From JANLTP01 sp031363055 (GTDB lineage: Bacteria > Pseudomonadota > Gammaproteobacteria > Burkholderiales > Burkholderiaceae_E), in assembly GCA_031363055.1 (NCBI GenBank), contig JANLTP010000169.1, positions 1 through 56,957 on the forward strand: a DNA stretch of 56,957 bases, written 5' to 3'. Shown here one piece after another: positions 7,785 to 16,786 of the stretch. A program made the translations under genes and the position numbers. A model generated the notes under the pieces. That model saw only the letters and a list, made by a program, of their open reading frames with translations. It was not told the origin of the DNA and ran no database searches. Numbering within the stretch: the stretch's first letter is position 1; each line of letters begins with the position of its first letter.

Positions 7785-8819
7785 ATGATTTTCGTAAACA
7801 CAGCCAGCGGTTTGTTAGGCTTGGCCTTGCTGCTGGCTGGCAGCACTGGCTGGGCACAGGACAGTGGCCAGATCAATATTATTTGCTCGGTGCAAGCCGA
7901 GTGGTGTCACATGATCCAGACGGTCTTTGCACGCAGTACCGGTGTCAAGGTGAACCTGTCGTTGAAGGGTTCAGGCGAAGCGCTGGCGCAACTCTCGGCC
8001 GAGCGCGCCAATCCGAAAACCGACGTCTGGTTCGGTGGCACCGGCGACCCGCATTTGCAGGCGGCTGAGCAGGACTTGAGTCTGGAGTACAAGTCGCCGA
8101 GCTTGGATCAATTGCATGGCTGGGCGCAACAACAGGCGGTGCAAAGCAAATACCGCACCGTCGGTATTTATTCGGGACCGCTCGGATTTGGTTACAACAC
8201 CGAGCTGCTGGCGCGCCGCCAGTTGCCGGTGCCGCGTAGTTGGGCTGACTTGCTCAATCCCATTTACAAAGGCGAGATCCAGGTGGCCAATCCGGCCTCC
8301 AGTGGCACAGCCTACACGATGATCGCGACGCTGGTACAACTGATGGGCGAAGACAAGGCCTTCGATTACATGAAGTCGCTGCACCGAAACATCGGCCAGT
8401 ACACTCGAAGTGGCACCGGCCCGATCAAGGCGGTGGCACGCGGCGAGACCGCGATCTCTATCAGCTTCGTGCATGACGGCCCGTCCGAGGCGGCGCAAGG
8501 GTTCCCGGTCGCCACGGTGACCCCGAGTGAGGGCACTGGCGCCGAAATCGGATCGCTATCGATCATCAAAGGCGCCCGCAATCTGGACAATGCCAAGCGC
8601 TTCTATGAATGGGCGCTGAGCGCACAAGCGCAACAATTCGGTGCAGCGAGCCGCCAGTATCAGTTACCCGCCAACAAAGCCACGCCGATCGATCCGCGGG
8701 TGCCTGATTTCAAGAAGATCAAACTGATCAATTACGACTATGCGCGCTACGGCGCCAGCGCTGAACGCCGCCGCTTGATCGCACGGTGGGAGAAAGAAGT
8801 CAACGCCTTGCCGCGCTGA
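7785..8819 (+). CDS. ABC transporter substrate-binding protein (Fbp/phosphonate-type), paralog 2
   Basis: A 344-residue protein clearly paralogous to the preceding one: both share I-I-C-S/T, G-E-A-L-A-Q, N-P-K-T-D-V/L-W, G-G-T-G-D-P, L-P-V/A-P-R-S/C-W-A-D-L, a six-residue YTRSGT block and the final A-E-R-R-R-L-I. It has a normal signal peptide (LLGLALLLAGSTGWAQ) and GGAG about 8 nt before ATG 7785. The two proteins would feed the same membrane complex, perhaps with different ligands. The gap to the previous gene is 15 bp. Confidence 0.87.
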   Translation: MIFVNTASGLLGLALLLAGSTGWAQDSGQINIICSVQAEWCHMIQTVFARSTGVKVNLSLKGSGEALAQLSAERANPKTDVWFGGTGDPHLQAAEQDLSLEYKSPSLDQLHGWAQQQAVQSKYRTVGIYSGPLGFGYNTELLARRQLPVPRSWADLLNPIYKGEIQVANPASSGTAYTMIATLVQLMGEDKAFDYMKSLHRNIGQYTRSGTGPIKAVARGETAISISFVHDGPSEAAQGFPVATVTPSEGTGAEIGSLSIIKGARNLDNAKRFYEWALSAQAQQFGAASRQYQLPANKATPIDPRVPDFKKIKLINYDYARYGASAERRRLIARWEKEVNALPR

Positions 8820-8832
8820 AACACTGCCCGCG

Positions 8833-11067
8833 ATGAGTTCCCGATCGCGCCGTCGCTTCGATACGGCTTTGCGAGCCTGGCTGCTGCTGGGCTTGGCGGC
8901 CTTTGTTCTGCTGCCCTGGTACCTGCCGCAAGACCTCGGATTCTGGCAATCGCTGCGTGGCGTATTCGGGCCAGGTGAGTCGGGCAGCGGCCTGATGCAC
9001 GCCATTGCGGCGGGTCGTCCCTGGTTGCTGATGGCTCCGTTGGCGCTGACGATCGCACTGCTGCTGATGCACATGACTCGCAGCAGGCTGCAGGCGCGCA
9101 TGTCGCTCGTCACTGCCTTGGCGGGGTTGTCGGGCTTGGTCGTTACCGGCTTTGCGATTGGCGCGCGCGGTTGGTCGTTCGAGATCTTGCAATTCTGGTT
9201 TGGCGCGTTGCCCAAGGGTCAGTTCGGTATCGGCGTGGGCGGTGCGCTCGTCCTGGTCTGCCTGTTGGTGCTGCTGGCGGCCGCGCTGGCCAGGCTAGGG
9301 TTTTTTCGAGGCGATCTTTTTGTATCGTCGGCAGTGGTTGTCTGTTGCGCGCTGCTGTTGCTGTTCATCGCGCTGCCGGTGGGCAAATCAATGGTCAGCG
9401 CGTTCTACGGTGAGAACGGTGCGTTCTCACCGGGCATGCTGGTCGAACGCCTTGGCAATGCGCGCGTCTGGGGACTGGGTTGCCTCGGCGGGTCCGTCGG
9501 CTGCGGCGTCGCCTGGAACACCCTTGCATTGGCGCTGTTGACGGCGACCGGTACGACCGTGCTGGGTTGCTTGCTGGCACTGTTGGCCGAGCGCGGACCG
9601 AGCCGCTGGAAGCGGCCATTGAACGTGCTGGCGCTACTTCCCATTATTACGCCGCCGTTTGTGGTGGGCCTTGGACTCATCCTGCTGTTTGGCCGAGCCG
9701 GTATCGTCAATCAAGGACTCGAGTGGGCATTCGGTGTGACGCCATCGCGCTGGTTTTACGGCCTGACCGGCATTTTGCTGGCGCAATTGTTCGCCTTCAC
9801 GCCAATCGCTTTCATGATCATGCGCGGTGTGGTTCAGGGTCTGAGTCCGGCGCTCGAGGAGGCCGCCCAAACCCTGCGTGCCAGCCGCGGGCAAACCTTC
9901 AGGACGATTACCCTGCCGTTGCTCAAGCCAGGTCTGGCCAATGCGTTTCTGGTCGGCTTCATCGAGAGCATGGCGGACTTCGGCAATCCGATCATTGTCG
10001 GTGGCCAATACTCAGTGCTGTCGACCGAGATTTTTTTCGCGATCGTCGGCGCGCAACTCGATCAAGGCCGGGCGGCGTCGTTATCGTTGATCCTGACGTT
10101 GTTTGCGCTGCTCGCCTTCTTTGCGCAACAACGCTTGCTCGGCAAGGGCCAATACACGACGGTGTCCGGCAAAGGCGCAGGCGGCGTATCAATGCCGTTG
10201 CCGGATGGCGTGCGTCGCCTGTGCCATTTCGTGGCCCTACCCTGGATCGCGTTCACCATCATCTTGTATCTGTTCGCGTTTGCCGGCGGCTTTGTGCAGA
10301 CTTGGGGACGAGACTACACGTTGACGTTCGCGCACCTGAATACCGCGTTCGGTGTGCAATGGAGCGATATCAGCACAGGCAGTAGCACAGGCAACAGCGC
10401 AGGCAGCGGCACAGGCCTGTTGCTGACGGGTACGGCCTGGAATTCGCTGTTCACGACGCTCAAGTTGGCCGCGATTGCCGCGCCGATCTGCGCCTCGATC
10501 GGCTTGTTGATCGCCTGGCTGATTGCGCGCACCCGATTTGTCGGCAAGGCGACCTTCGAATTTGCGGCGCTGCTGGCCTTTGCGATTCCGGGCACGGTGC
10601 TGGGCGTCAGCTATATCCTGGCATTCAATGTGCCACCGGTCGAGCTGACCGGTACCGCACTCATCATTGTGTTGTGCTTTGTGTTCCGCAACTTGCCGGT
10701 GGGCGTGCGGGCCGGCGCTGCGAACCTGGGGCAGCTCGACCCATCGCTCGATGAAGCGTCGATCATGTTGCGCGCCAGTACCGCGACGACCTTGCGCCGG
10801 GTCATCTTGCCGCTGCTTAAACCGGCGCTGGCTGCGGCGTTGGTTTACAGTTTCGTGCGTTCCATGACAACGGTATCAGCAGTGATTTTTCTGGTTACGG
10901 CCGAATATGAACTGGCGACGACCTACATCATTGGGCGAGTCGGCAACGGCGACTATGGTGTTGCGCTGGCCTATTGCACGGTACTGATTGTGCTGATGCT
11001 GGTCGTGACCTTGACTATTCAAAAATTGGTCGGTGAGCGCACGCTGGGCCGGCGGGAGCATCGATGA
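8833..11067 (+). CDS. Fused-duplicate ABC transporter permease (FbpB-type)
   Basis: This 744-residue integral membrane protein has two binding-protein-dependent permease modules in one chain. Each carries an EAA loop that docks on the ATPase: L-E-E-A-A-Q-T-L-R-A-S then L-P-L-L-K-P-G-L (about residues 338-365), and L-D-E-A-S-I-M-L-R-A-S then L-P-L-L-K-P-A-L (about residues 638-665). The N-terminal 180 residues hold several additional membrane helices. The chain length matches iron(III)-type fused permeases plus this extension. A periplasmic or loop segment near residue 515 contains a four-copy 12-bp repeat encoding Ser/Thr/Gly. Located 13 bp after binding protein 2. Confidence 0.9.
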   Translation: MSSRSRRRFDTALRAWLLLGLAAFVLLPWYLPQDLGFWQSLRGVFGPGESGSGLMHAIAAGRPWLLMAPLALTIALLLMHMTRSRLQARMSLVTALAGLSGLVVTGFAIGARGWSFEILQFWFGALPKGQFGIGVGGALVLVCLLVLLAAALARLGFFRGDLFVSSAVVVCCALLLLFIALPVGKSMVSAFYGENGAFSPGMLVERLGNARVWGLGCLGGSVGCGVAWNTLALALLTATGTTVLGCLLALLAERGPSRWKRPLNVLALLPIITPPFVVGLGLILLFGRAGIVNQGLEWAFGVTPSRWFYGLTGILLAQLFAFTPIAFMIMRGVVQGLSPALEEAAQTLRASRGQTFRTITLPLLKPGLANAFLVGFIESMADFGNPIIVGGQYSVLSTEIFFAIVGAQLDQGRAASLSLILTLFALLAFFAQQRLLGKGQYTTVSGKGAGGVSMPLPDGVRRLCHFVALPWIAFTIILYLFAFAGGFVQTWGRDYTLTFAHLNTAFGVQWSDISTGSSTGNSAGSGTGLLLTGTAWNSLFTTLKLAAIAAPICASIGLLIAWLIARTRFVGKATFEFAALLAFAIPGTVLGVSYILAFNVPPVELTGTALIIVLCFVFRNLPVGVRAGAANLGQLDPSLDEASIMLRASTATTLRRVILPLLKPALAAALVYSFVRSMTTVSAVIFLVTAEYELATTYIIGRVGNGDYGVALAYCTVLIVLMLVVTLTIQKLVGERTLGRREHR
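10372..10419. repeat. 12-bp tandem repeat, 4 copies, in the permease gene
   Basis: Units 10372-10383, 10384-10395, 10396-10407 and 10408-10419 share AGCACAGGC (with single changes). They encode S-T-G-S, S-T-G-N, S-A-G-S, G-T-G-L in a loop between membrane helices, so copy number changes would vary loop length without breaking the frame. Confidence 0.8.
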
Positions 11068-11077
11068 GCACACCACA

Positions 11078-12169
11078 ATGATTAGCACGGGACCAACGAG
11101 CACGACACAAACGAGCGCAACACCGCGTGCGATCGGTGTCGAGTTTCGACAAGTAACCAAACGGTTTGGAGGTGCCAGCGCGCCGCTGGTGATTGGAGGC
11201 GTTGATCTGCGCATCGAGAAGGGTACCTTGACGACGATTCTAGGACCATCAGGCTGTGGCAAGACGACGCTGCTGCGCATGATCGCCGGTCTGGAGACGC
11301 CGAGTTCCGGGCAGATCCTCATTGACGGTGAAGATGTCACCGAATTGGGTCCGGCCGAGCGCAACGTCAGCATGGTGTTCCAGAGCTACGCGCTGTTTCC
11401 GCACATGACGGTTTTCGAGAACGTGGCGTACGGACTCACGGTCGCGGCCGTGCCTGTGACGGAGCGCCTAAAGCGCGTGAAGGCGGCGCTCGACAGTGTT
11501 GGCCTCATGGGTTATGAGCAACGCATTCCGAGTGAGCTTTCGGGTGGCCAGCAACAAAGGGTCGCTGTGGCTCGTGCCTTGGTGCTGGAACCTGCGGTCA
11601 TGTTGTTCGATGAGCCGCTGTCGAATCTGGACGCCCGTTTGCGACGATCGATGCGCGATGAGATACGGCAACTGCAACGGCGTCTGGGCTTGACCGTCGC
11701 CTATGTAACTCATGATCAGGGTGAGGCGCTCGCAGTCAGTGATCAGGTGGTGGTGATGGATCTCGGTCGGGTGGCGCAGGCCGGTAGTCCGGCTGATTTG
11801 TACGAGCGTCCGTGCAGCAAGTTTGTGGCCAGCTTCATGGGTGAGGCGCTGCTCTTCACGGGCCTGGCCGATGGCAGTGACCGGATTCAGATCGGCGACT
11901 TTGCGGTGCACACCGGCGTGGCTTGCGCCAGCGGCCCAGTGAATGTTGCAGTGCGACCGACGGCCTGGGTCATTGCCGAGTCGGGGGTTGGCCTGCCGGG
12001 CAAGGTTGTTGGGTTGGCTTATCTGGGCAGCCATCGGGAGGTGACGCTTGAATCCGCGCTCGGGGTGATCCTCGCCATAGACGATGACCTGGCTCGCGGA
12101 CTTCGAATCGGGCAGGCGGTGGTGCTGAACGCCTCGGGCCGTGGTGTGTCGATTTTGCCCGAACAGTGA
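11078..12169 (+). CDS. ABC transporter ATP-binding protein (iron/spermidine-type, TOBE domain)
   Basis: This ATPase energises the preceding permease. Walker A G-P-S-G-C-G-K-T-T, Q-loop V-F-Q-S-Y-A-L-F-P-H, signature L-S-G-G-Q-Q-Q-R, Walker B V-M-L-F-D-E-P-L-S-N-L-D and H-loop V-T-H-D-Q are all present, followed by a C-terminal TOBE-like segment (V-A-V-R-P-T-A-W). I start at ATG 11078, 10 bp after the permease stop; GTG 11033 is possible but would overlap it. The N-terminal extension S-T-T-Q-T-S-A-T comes from a 15-bp duplication at 11096-11125. Last gene of the operon that begins at hslR. Confidence 0.92.
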   Translation: MISTGPTSTTQTSATPRAIGVEFRQVTKRFGGASAPLVIGGVDLRIEKGTLTTILGPSGCGKTTLLRMIAGLETPSSGQILIDGEDVTELGPAERNVSMVFQSYALFPHMTVFENVAYGLTVAAVPVTERLKRVKAALDSVGLMGYEQRIPSELSGGQQQRVAVARALVLEPAVMLFDEPLSNLDARLRRSMRDEIRQLQRRLGLTVAYVTHDQGEALAVSDQVVVMDLGRVAQAGSPADLYERPCSKFVASFMGEALLFTGLADGSDRIQIGDFAVHTGVACASGPVNVAVRPTAWVIAESGVGLPGKVVGLAYLGSHREVTLESALGVILAIDDDLARGLRIGQAVVLNASGRGVSILPEQ

Positions 12170-12250
12170 GCGCTTATCGCGCATTCATTTTCCTGCAATT
12201 CGTCGTGATTTAGGTGGAGAATAGGGATTCGAATCAACGTGGAGGCGCGC

Positions 12251-13012
12251 ATGAATAAAAATTTGATCGACGTCGATGAAGTACTCAAGAAGTTGGCTGC
12301 ACAAGTCGCCACACAAGGCGAAGGGGTTCGCAGTGGTGTGCGTGACCTGACCTTGCGCGGCCTGCAAGCGCGTGAGCTGTCGCTCAAGGGCATCCAACAG
12401 GTCGTGCACAGTGTCACGGCCGGGGTCAATCTGGGTGCCGTCAAGGGCAAGCTCGATGTCGAAAAGACGCTGACCGATGCGTTGGCCGGCATGGACGACG
12501 CCATACTGAAAGCGGTGCAGGCCTCGCAAGTCGCGCTGAACCAGCTTTCCTCCCAAGGCGCCGACTTCGAAAGCTCGAAACTCAAGAAGTCCTTGTCTGA
12601 AATCGAGCGCATGGAAGACGAATTTCTGAGCACGGTTCGCAAGACCTCCGAGTCAGCCAGTGAGAAGCTGCAGCAACAATGGGCCGGGGTGCTCAGCAAA
12701 ACCGGCATTACCGGTACTTCGGCCGGAACACAAGTGACGGCATTCATGGAAGACTTCGCCCAGAAAATGCAGGCGCAGATCCGCTCGAACCGTACTACGA
12801 CGCTGCGCGCCGCCCATATGCTCGGTCAGAATTTTGCCACCCTGGCCAGTGGCATCTTGATCGGCCTTTCTGAAGGCATGCGTCAAACGGCCGCTGCCAG
12901 TGCCGCCTTTGGTGCCGGCGACGCCGCTGCTGGCGAAGCCGATAGCGCCGCCGCACCGAAAAAGGCTGCTGCGGCCAAAGCGTCCGCCCGGCCCAGGGCT
13001 GGTAAACGGTGA
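12251..13012 (+). CDS. Phasin-like (possible PHA granule-associated) protein
   Basis: A 253-residue, almost entirely helical, Ala/Lys/Gln-rich protein with no signal peptide, ending in an Ala/Lys/Arg-rich tail (PKKAAAAKASARPRAGKR). Phasins coat PHA granules. The call rests on composition, length and position directly before phaA and phaB; sequence family membership is not certain, and a DUF6781-type protein is an alternative. ATG 12251 is chosen because GGAG lies 7 nt upstream. It is 100 bp before phaA, across a 15-bp tandem repeat. Confidence 0.6.
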   Translation: MNKNLIDVDEVLKKLAAQVATQGEGVRSGVRDLTLRGLQARELSLKGIQQVVHSVTAGVNLGAVKGKLDVEKTLTDALAGMDDAILKAVQASQVALNQLSSQGADFESSKLKKSLSEIERMEDEFLSTVRKTSESASEKLQQQWAGVLSKTGITGTSAGTQVTAFMEDFAQKMQAQIRSNRTTTLRAAHMLGQNFATLASGILIGLSEGMRQTAAASAAFGAGDAAAGEADSAAAPKKAAAAKASARPRAGKR

Positions 13013-13017
13013 GCTTA

Positions 13018-13077
13018 CATACTTTGAGCCAACAGACGTTGAGAGTGCAGACGCTGAGAGTGCATACGTTGAGCTCG
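13018..13077. repeat. 15-bp tandem repeat, 4 copies, in the phasin-phaA spacer
   Basis: Units 13018-13032, 13033-13047, 13048-13062 and 13063-13077 follow the pattern CAKACGYTGAGAGTG; the two central units differ at one base. The array lies in the noncoding gap just upstream of phaA. Confidence 0.85.
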
Positions 13078-13112
13078 CACCCATCAAATCCCCATCTAGA
13101 AACGGAATAATC

Positions 13113-14294
13113 ATGTCTGATATTGTGATCGTTGCAGCACAACGTACCGCCGTCGGGAAGTTCGGTGGCACCTTGGCGAAGACGCCGGCCACCGATTTGG
13201 GCGCCCATGTGGTCAAGGGTCTGCTGGCGGCGTCCGGAGTCGCTGGCGACGCCATCAGCGAGGTCATCATGGGTCAGGTCCTCGCTGCCGGCGTCGGCCA
13301 AAACGCCGCGCGCCAGACGGTGATCAAAGCCGGGTTGCCGCAGACGGTGCCGGCCATGACCATCAACAAGGTATGCGGCTCGGGGCTGAAGGCCGTCATG
13401 CTGGCGGCGCAGGCGATTCGCTGTGGTGATGCTGAAATTGTCATCGCCGGCGGCCAGGAGAGCATGAGCACGGCACCGCACGTGCTCAATGGTTCCCGCG
13501 ACGGTCAGCGGATGGGCGACTGGAAAATGATCGACAGCATGGTCGTCGATGGCCTGTGGGACGTCTACAACCAGTACCACATGGGTAACACAGCCGAGAA
13601 CGTGGCCAAGAAGTTCAGTATTTCGCGCGAGATGCAGGACGTCTTTGCGCTGGCCTCGCAGCAAAAAGCGGCGGCCGCACAGGATGCCGGCAAGTTCAAG
13701 GACGAAATCCTGCCCTTTAGCATTGCCCAGAAAAAGGGCGATCCGATCGTGTTTTCGATGGATGAGTTCATCAACCGCAAAACCAGTGCCGAGGCGCTTG
13801 GCGGATTGCGGCCAGCGTTTGACAAAGCGGGTTCAGTAACAGCAGGCAATGCCTCCGGCTTGAACGATGGTGCCGCAGCGGTGCTGGTCATGACGGCGGC
13901 ACGCGCGGCAAGTTTGGGCTTGAAGCCCCTGGCGGTGATTCGCGCTTATGCGAGCGCCGGGCTGGACCCCTCCATCATGGGCATGGGTCCGGTGCCAGCG
14001 TCGACCTTGTGCCTGAACAAGGCCGGCTGGAAGGCGCAGGATCTGGATCTGATGGAAATCAACGAGGCGTTTGCTGCTCAAGCCTGCGCCGTCAATCAGC
14101 AGATGGACTGGGACACCAGCAAGATCAATGTCAATGGCGGAGCGATCGCTATCGGTCATCCGATCGGCGCATCGGGTTGCCGGATTCTGGTGACACTGTT
14201 ACACGAGATGAAGCGGCGTGGCGCCAACAAGGGTCTGGCGTCCTTGTGTATCGGTGGCGGTATGGGGGTGGCGCTGGCGGTGGAGCGCGCCTAG
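13113..14294 (+). CDS. phaA: Acetyl-CoA acetyltransferase (beta-ketothiolase)
   Basis: A 393-residue thiolase, exactly the usual length, which condenses two acetyl-CoA to acetoacetyl-CoA, the first step of polyhydroxybutyrate synthesis. Nucleophilic Cys is in NKVCGSGLKAV (about residue 89), the catalytic His in GHPIGASGCR, and the C-terminal block is C-I-G-G-G-M-G-V-A-L-A-V-E. The open frame extends upstream to 12900 but that part is antisense to real coding and the repeat; ATG 13113 begins the canonical MSDIVIVAAQRTA. phaB follows 51 bp later. No phaC polymerase gene is in the window. Confidence 0.95.
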   Translation: MSDIVIVAAQRTAVGKFGGTLAKTPATDLGAHVVKGLLAASGVAGDAISEVIMGQVLAAGVGQNAARQTVIKAGLPQTVPAMTINKVCGSGLKAVMLAAQAIRCGDAEIVIAGGQESMSTAPHVLNGSRDGQRMGDWKMIDSMVVDGLWDVYNQYHMGNTAENVAKKFSISREMQDVFALASQQKAAAAQDAGKFKDEILPFSIAQKKGDPIVFSMDEFINRKTSAEALGGLRPAFDKAGSVTAGNASGLNDGAAAVLVMTAARAASLGLKPLAVIRAYASAGLDPSIMGMGPVPASTLCLNKAGWKAQDLDLMEINEAFAAQACAVNQQMDWDTSKINVNGGAIAIGHPIGASGCRILVTLLHEMKRRGANKGLASLCIGGGMGVALAVERA

Positions 14295-14345
14295 CAAGGA
14301 ACACCAGAGTTATTCAAATTGCTTTAAAAATAAAGGAGACATAGC

Positions 14346-15083
14346 ATGGCTAAAAAAGTAGCGTACGTAACCGGAGGTATGGGCGGGATTGGCACGTCAA
14401 TTTGCCGGCGCTTGCACAAGGAAGGCTTCAAGGTGATTGCCGGCTGTGGGCCGAGCCGCGACTTCAAGAAATGGATCGACGAGCAGGCCAGCGACGGCCA
14501 CACGTTCTACACCTCGGTCGGCAACGTCGGCGAGTGGGAATCGACGGTTGATGCATTTGCCAGAGCCAAGGCCGAACATGGCCCGATCGAAGTGCTCGTC
14601 AATAACGCCGGCATCACCCGCGATCGCATGTTCCTGAAAATGACGCGCGATGATTGGGACGCCGTACTGAACACCAACCTGACTTCGATGTTCAACGTCA
14701 CTAAACAAGTGGTGGCTGACATGGTTGAGCGCGGTTGGGGCCGCATCATCCAGATCTCGTCGGTGAACGGTGCTAAAGGGCAGGCCGGGCAAACCAACTA
14801 TTCGGCTGCCAAGGCTGGTATGCATGGCTTCACGATGGCGTTGGCACTCGAAATGGCCAGCAAGGGCGTGACGGTCAACACGGTCAGTCCGGGCTACATT
14901 GGTACCGACATGGTGCGCTCGATCAAACCCGAAATCCTCGAAAAAATCGTTGCCACCATTCCGGTCAAACGGCTCGGCACGCCCGATGAAATCGGTTCGA
15001 TCGTCGCTTGGCTGGCCAGTGAAGATTCGGGATTCACGACGGGTGCCGACTTCAGTTGTAATGGCGGATTGCATATGGGCTGA
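14346..15083 (+). CDS. phaB: Acetoacetyl-CoA reductase
   Basis: A 245-residue short-chain dehydrogenase that reduces acetoacetyl-CoA to (R)-3-hydroxybutyryl-CoA with NADPH. N-terminal nucleotide-binding T-G-G-M-G-G-I-G, N-N-A-G-I-T-R-D, catalytic Ser in I-S-S-V-N-G, and Y-S-A-A-K are all present. The Q-A-G-Q-T-N-Y and S-P-G-Y-I-G-T-D-M-V blocks are characteristic of PhaB among SDRs. AAAGGAGA precedes the ATG with normal spacing. Cotranscribed with phaA. Confidence 0.95.
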   Translation: MAKKVAYVTGGMGGIGTSICRRLHKEGFKVIAGCGPSRDFKKWIDEQASDGHTFYTSVGNVGEWESTVDAFARAKAEHGPIEVLVNNAGITRDRMFLKMTRDDWDAVLNTNLTSMFNVTKQVVADMVERGWGRIIQISSVNGAKGQAGQTNYSAAKAGMHGFTMALALEMASKGVTVNTVSPGYIGTDMVRSIKPEILEKIVATIPVKRLGTPDEIGSIVAWLASEDSGFTTGADFSCNGGLHMG

Positions 15084-15114
15084 ACCTCACGAGATCGGCG
15101 TATTCGGCAATATT

Positions 15115-15160
15115 TTGGATGCGCTGATCGCCGCTTCTTGGATGCGCTGTTCGCCGCTAG
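15115..15160. repeat. 23-bp tandem duplication downstream of phaB
   Basis: Units 15115-15137 and 15138-15160 begin TTGGATGCGCTG and differ at three positions. They lie in the 213-bp spacer between phaB and the hydrolase gene and are not part of a convincing gene. Confidence 0.8.
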
Positions 15161-15296
15161 CGGCTGCCCGGCGCAACTTGAGCGTCGAATACGTCGTTTC
15201 GTCGCAAGTCCATGACTCGAAGTCCCGCAACACTCTACTCTGCAATCCTGGCAGCAACCCGCTGCTGAAGATTTCAACCCATTCAGGAGAGCAGTG

Positions 15297-16325
15297 ATGC
15301 GCGCACAAGTCACGTTATTAACCCGCATGTTGGCGCTGATGGTAGCGCTCTGGAACTGCTTGCCAGTGAGCGCCGCCGAGCAATATTCCGGTTTGCAGTT
15401 GCGCACGATCACAACCGCTGATCAACAGAGCGTCAACCTGTCGATCTGGTACCCGAGCGCAGTGCCTGCGCGCAAGCAAGTGTTCAGCGCCTACACGCTG
15501 GAGGTGTCGCTCGATGCGCCCGCAACCTCGGGGCGTTTCCCGTTGATCCTGATTTCACATGGTACCGGCGGCAATCTGATGAACCATCATGAGCTGGCCA
15601 GCGCCTTGGCGAGGGCCGGGTTCATTGCCGTGGCACTCGCCCACCCGGGTGATAACTACAAGGACCGGTCCATGTTGGGCAAGCCAGCTTATTTTGAGGA
15701 GCGGCCGCGTCAGGTCTCGCGCCTGCTCGATGCGCTGTTGACTGACCCCACCTGGGCGCCGTTGATCGACTCAAAGCGAATCGGCTTTCTCGGCCATTCG
15801 GCCGGTGGATTTACCGGTGCCGCCTTGATCGGTGCGACGCCGTCAATTGCCCAGATCGTGCGCCACTGCGCGGCGCATTATGACCAGGATCTGTGGTTCT
15901 GCCGGGTTTCGGGCAGCAAGGAAAAAGCGCTCGAGAATGCGCGCAATGCCGACCATATTCCTGCCGTTGGCACCAGCGCTGACCCACGCATTCGGGCTGC
16001 TGTGCTGATCGCGCCGGTTGGCGCATTTTTTACGGAATCGAGCCTGCAGTCGATCAAGGTACCGGTTCAGGTTTACGTTGCCGGGCAAGATGAAATCCTG
16101 ACGCCGCGATTTCATGCCGCCTATATGGCGCGGCTCACACCGGGCGCTCAGACGGTCAATGTCGAGGCGGGCGGCCACTTCATGCTGGCCTCCAAGCTCG
16201 ATCTCAAGGTCGCAATCGATGGTGCCGAAGTAAACTTCGATCCGGCCGGGTTTGATCGGGCTGGCGTGATCGCCACGGCGGCGCGCGATCTGCCGCTTTG
16301 GTTTGCGAAGGCCTTGACTCGATAG
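15297..16325 (+). CDS. Secreted alpha/beta hydrolase (dienelactone/PAF-acetylhydrolase-like)
   Basis: A 342-residue secreted hydrolase. Signal peptide LLTRMLALMVALWNCLPVSAAEQ; nucleophile elbow G-H-S-A-G-G (in FLGHSAGGFTGAAL); oxyanion-region H-G-T-G-G (LISHGTGGNL); candidate catalytic Asp in V-A-G-Q-D-E-I-L and His in E-A-G-G-H-F. The I-W-Y-P start of the mature domain is typical of the PAF-acetylhydrolase/dienelactone group. Start ATG 15297 has AGGAGA 6 nt upstream; an adjacent GTG 15294 is less likely. Substrate not known. Confidence 0.85.
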   Translation: MRAQVTLLTRMLALMVALWNCLPVSAAEQYSGLQLRTITTADQQSVNLSIWYPSAVPARKQVFSAYTLEVSLDAPATSGRFPLILISHGTGGNLMNHHELASALARAGFIAVALAHPGDNYKDRSMLGKPAYFEERPRQVSRLLDALLTDPTWAPLIDSKRIGFLGHSAGGFTGAALIGATPSIAQIVRHCAAHYDQDLWFCRVSGSKEKALENARNADHIPAVGTSADPRIRAAVLIAPVGAFFTESSLQSIKVPVQVYVAGQDEILTPRFHAAYMARLTPGAQTVNVEAGGHFMLASKLDLKVAIDGAEVNFDPAGFDRAGVIATAARDLPLWFAKALTR

Positions 16326-16334
16326 GAGGTCGAC

Positions 16335-16786
16335 ATGATGACCTTGTATTTCGCTTCAAACACCTGCGCACTGGCCTCGCATATCGCGCTTGAGGAGGCC
16401 AGCGCCGAGTACCGGGCGGTACGCGTGGATCTCGCCAGCGACGAGCAAAAGTCGGTTGATTGCTGGGTTGACGATGCCGCTGTAATACTTGCCATGCAAA
16501 AAAAGTCCCGCAAACCATGACCGACTGCTTTGATCTGATTGAGCGCGAATTCTTTAAAGGGCCGTGGGTGATGGGCGATCAATACACGGTCGCCGACATG
16601 TACTTGTTTACCCTGACGCAGTGGCTGGAGGGTGACGGGGTTGATGTCAAGCGCTTCCCGAAAGTGGCTGACCACTGGCGCCGGATGGCCGAGCGCCCGG
16701 CGGTCATCAAGGTGCTGGCGGCAGACGTTCAGACCGCGCGGAGCAGCCCGAACTCGATGCGAGTTCCGCGCGATAGCTCTGACTGA
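16335..16786 (+). pseudogene. Glutathione S-transferase, internal deletion plus frameshift
   Basis: The first frame (16335-16520) gives a normal GST N-terminus, MTLYFASNTCALASHIALEE, but after about 40 residues it jumps from D-E-Q-K-S straight to W-V-D-D-A, a motif normally some 75 residues further on. The second frame (16517-16786) continues the C-terminal domain, I-E-R-E-F-F-K-G-P-W-V-M-G and F-T-L-T-Q-W-L-E-G-D-G-V-D. The frames are joined at a run of seven A (16498-16504); one more A would restore M-Q-K-K-V-P-Q-T-M. So the gene has lost the middle of the thioredoxin fold and suffered a -1 slip. Its 3' end overlaps the histidine kinase gene. Confidence 0.85.

Noticed and set aside
13018..13077. 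CRISPR-like array upstream of phaA
   Set aside because: Units are 15 bp and directly adjacent without spacers, so this is a minisatellite.
12900..13112. N-terminal extension of phaA by the open frame from 12900
   Set aside because: It overlaps the phasin-like gene and the 15-bp repeat; the thiolase has normal length from ATG 13113.
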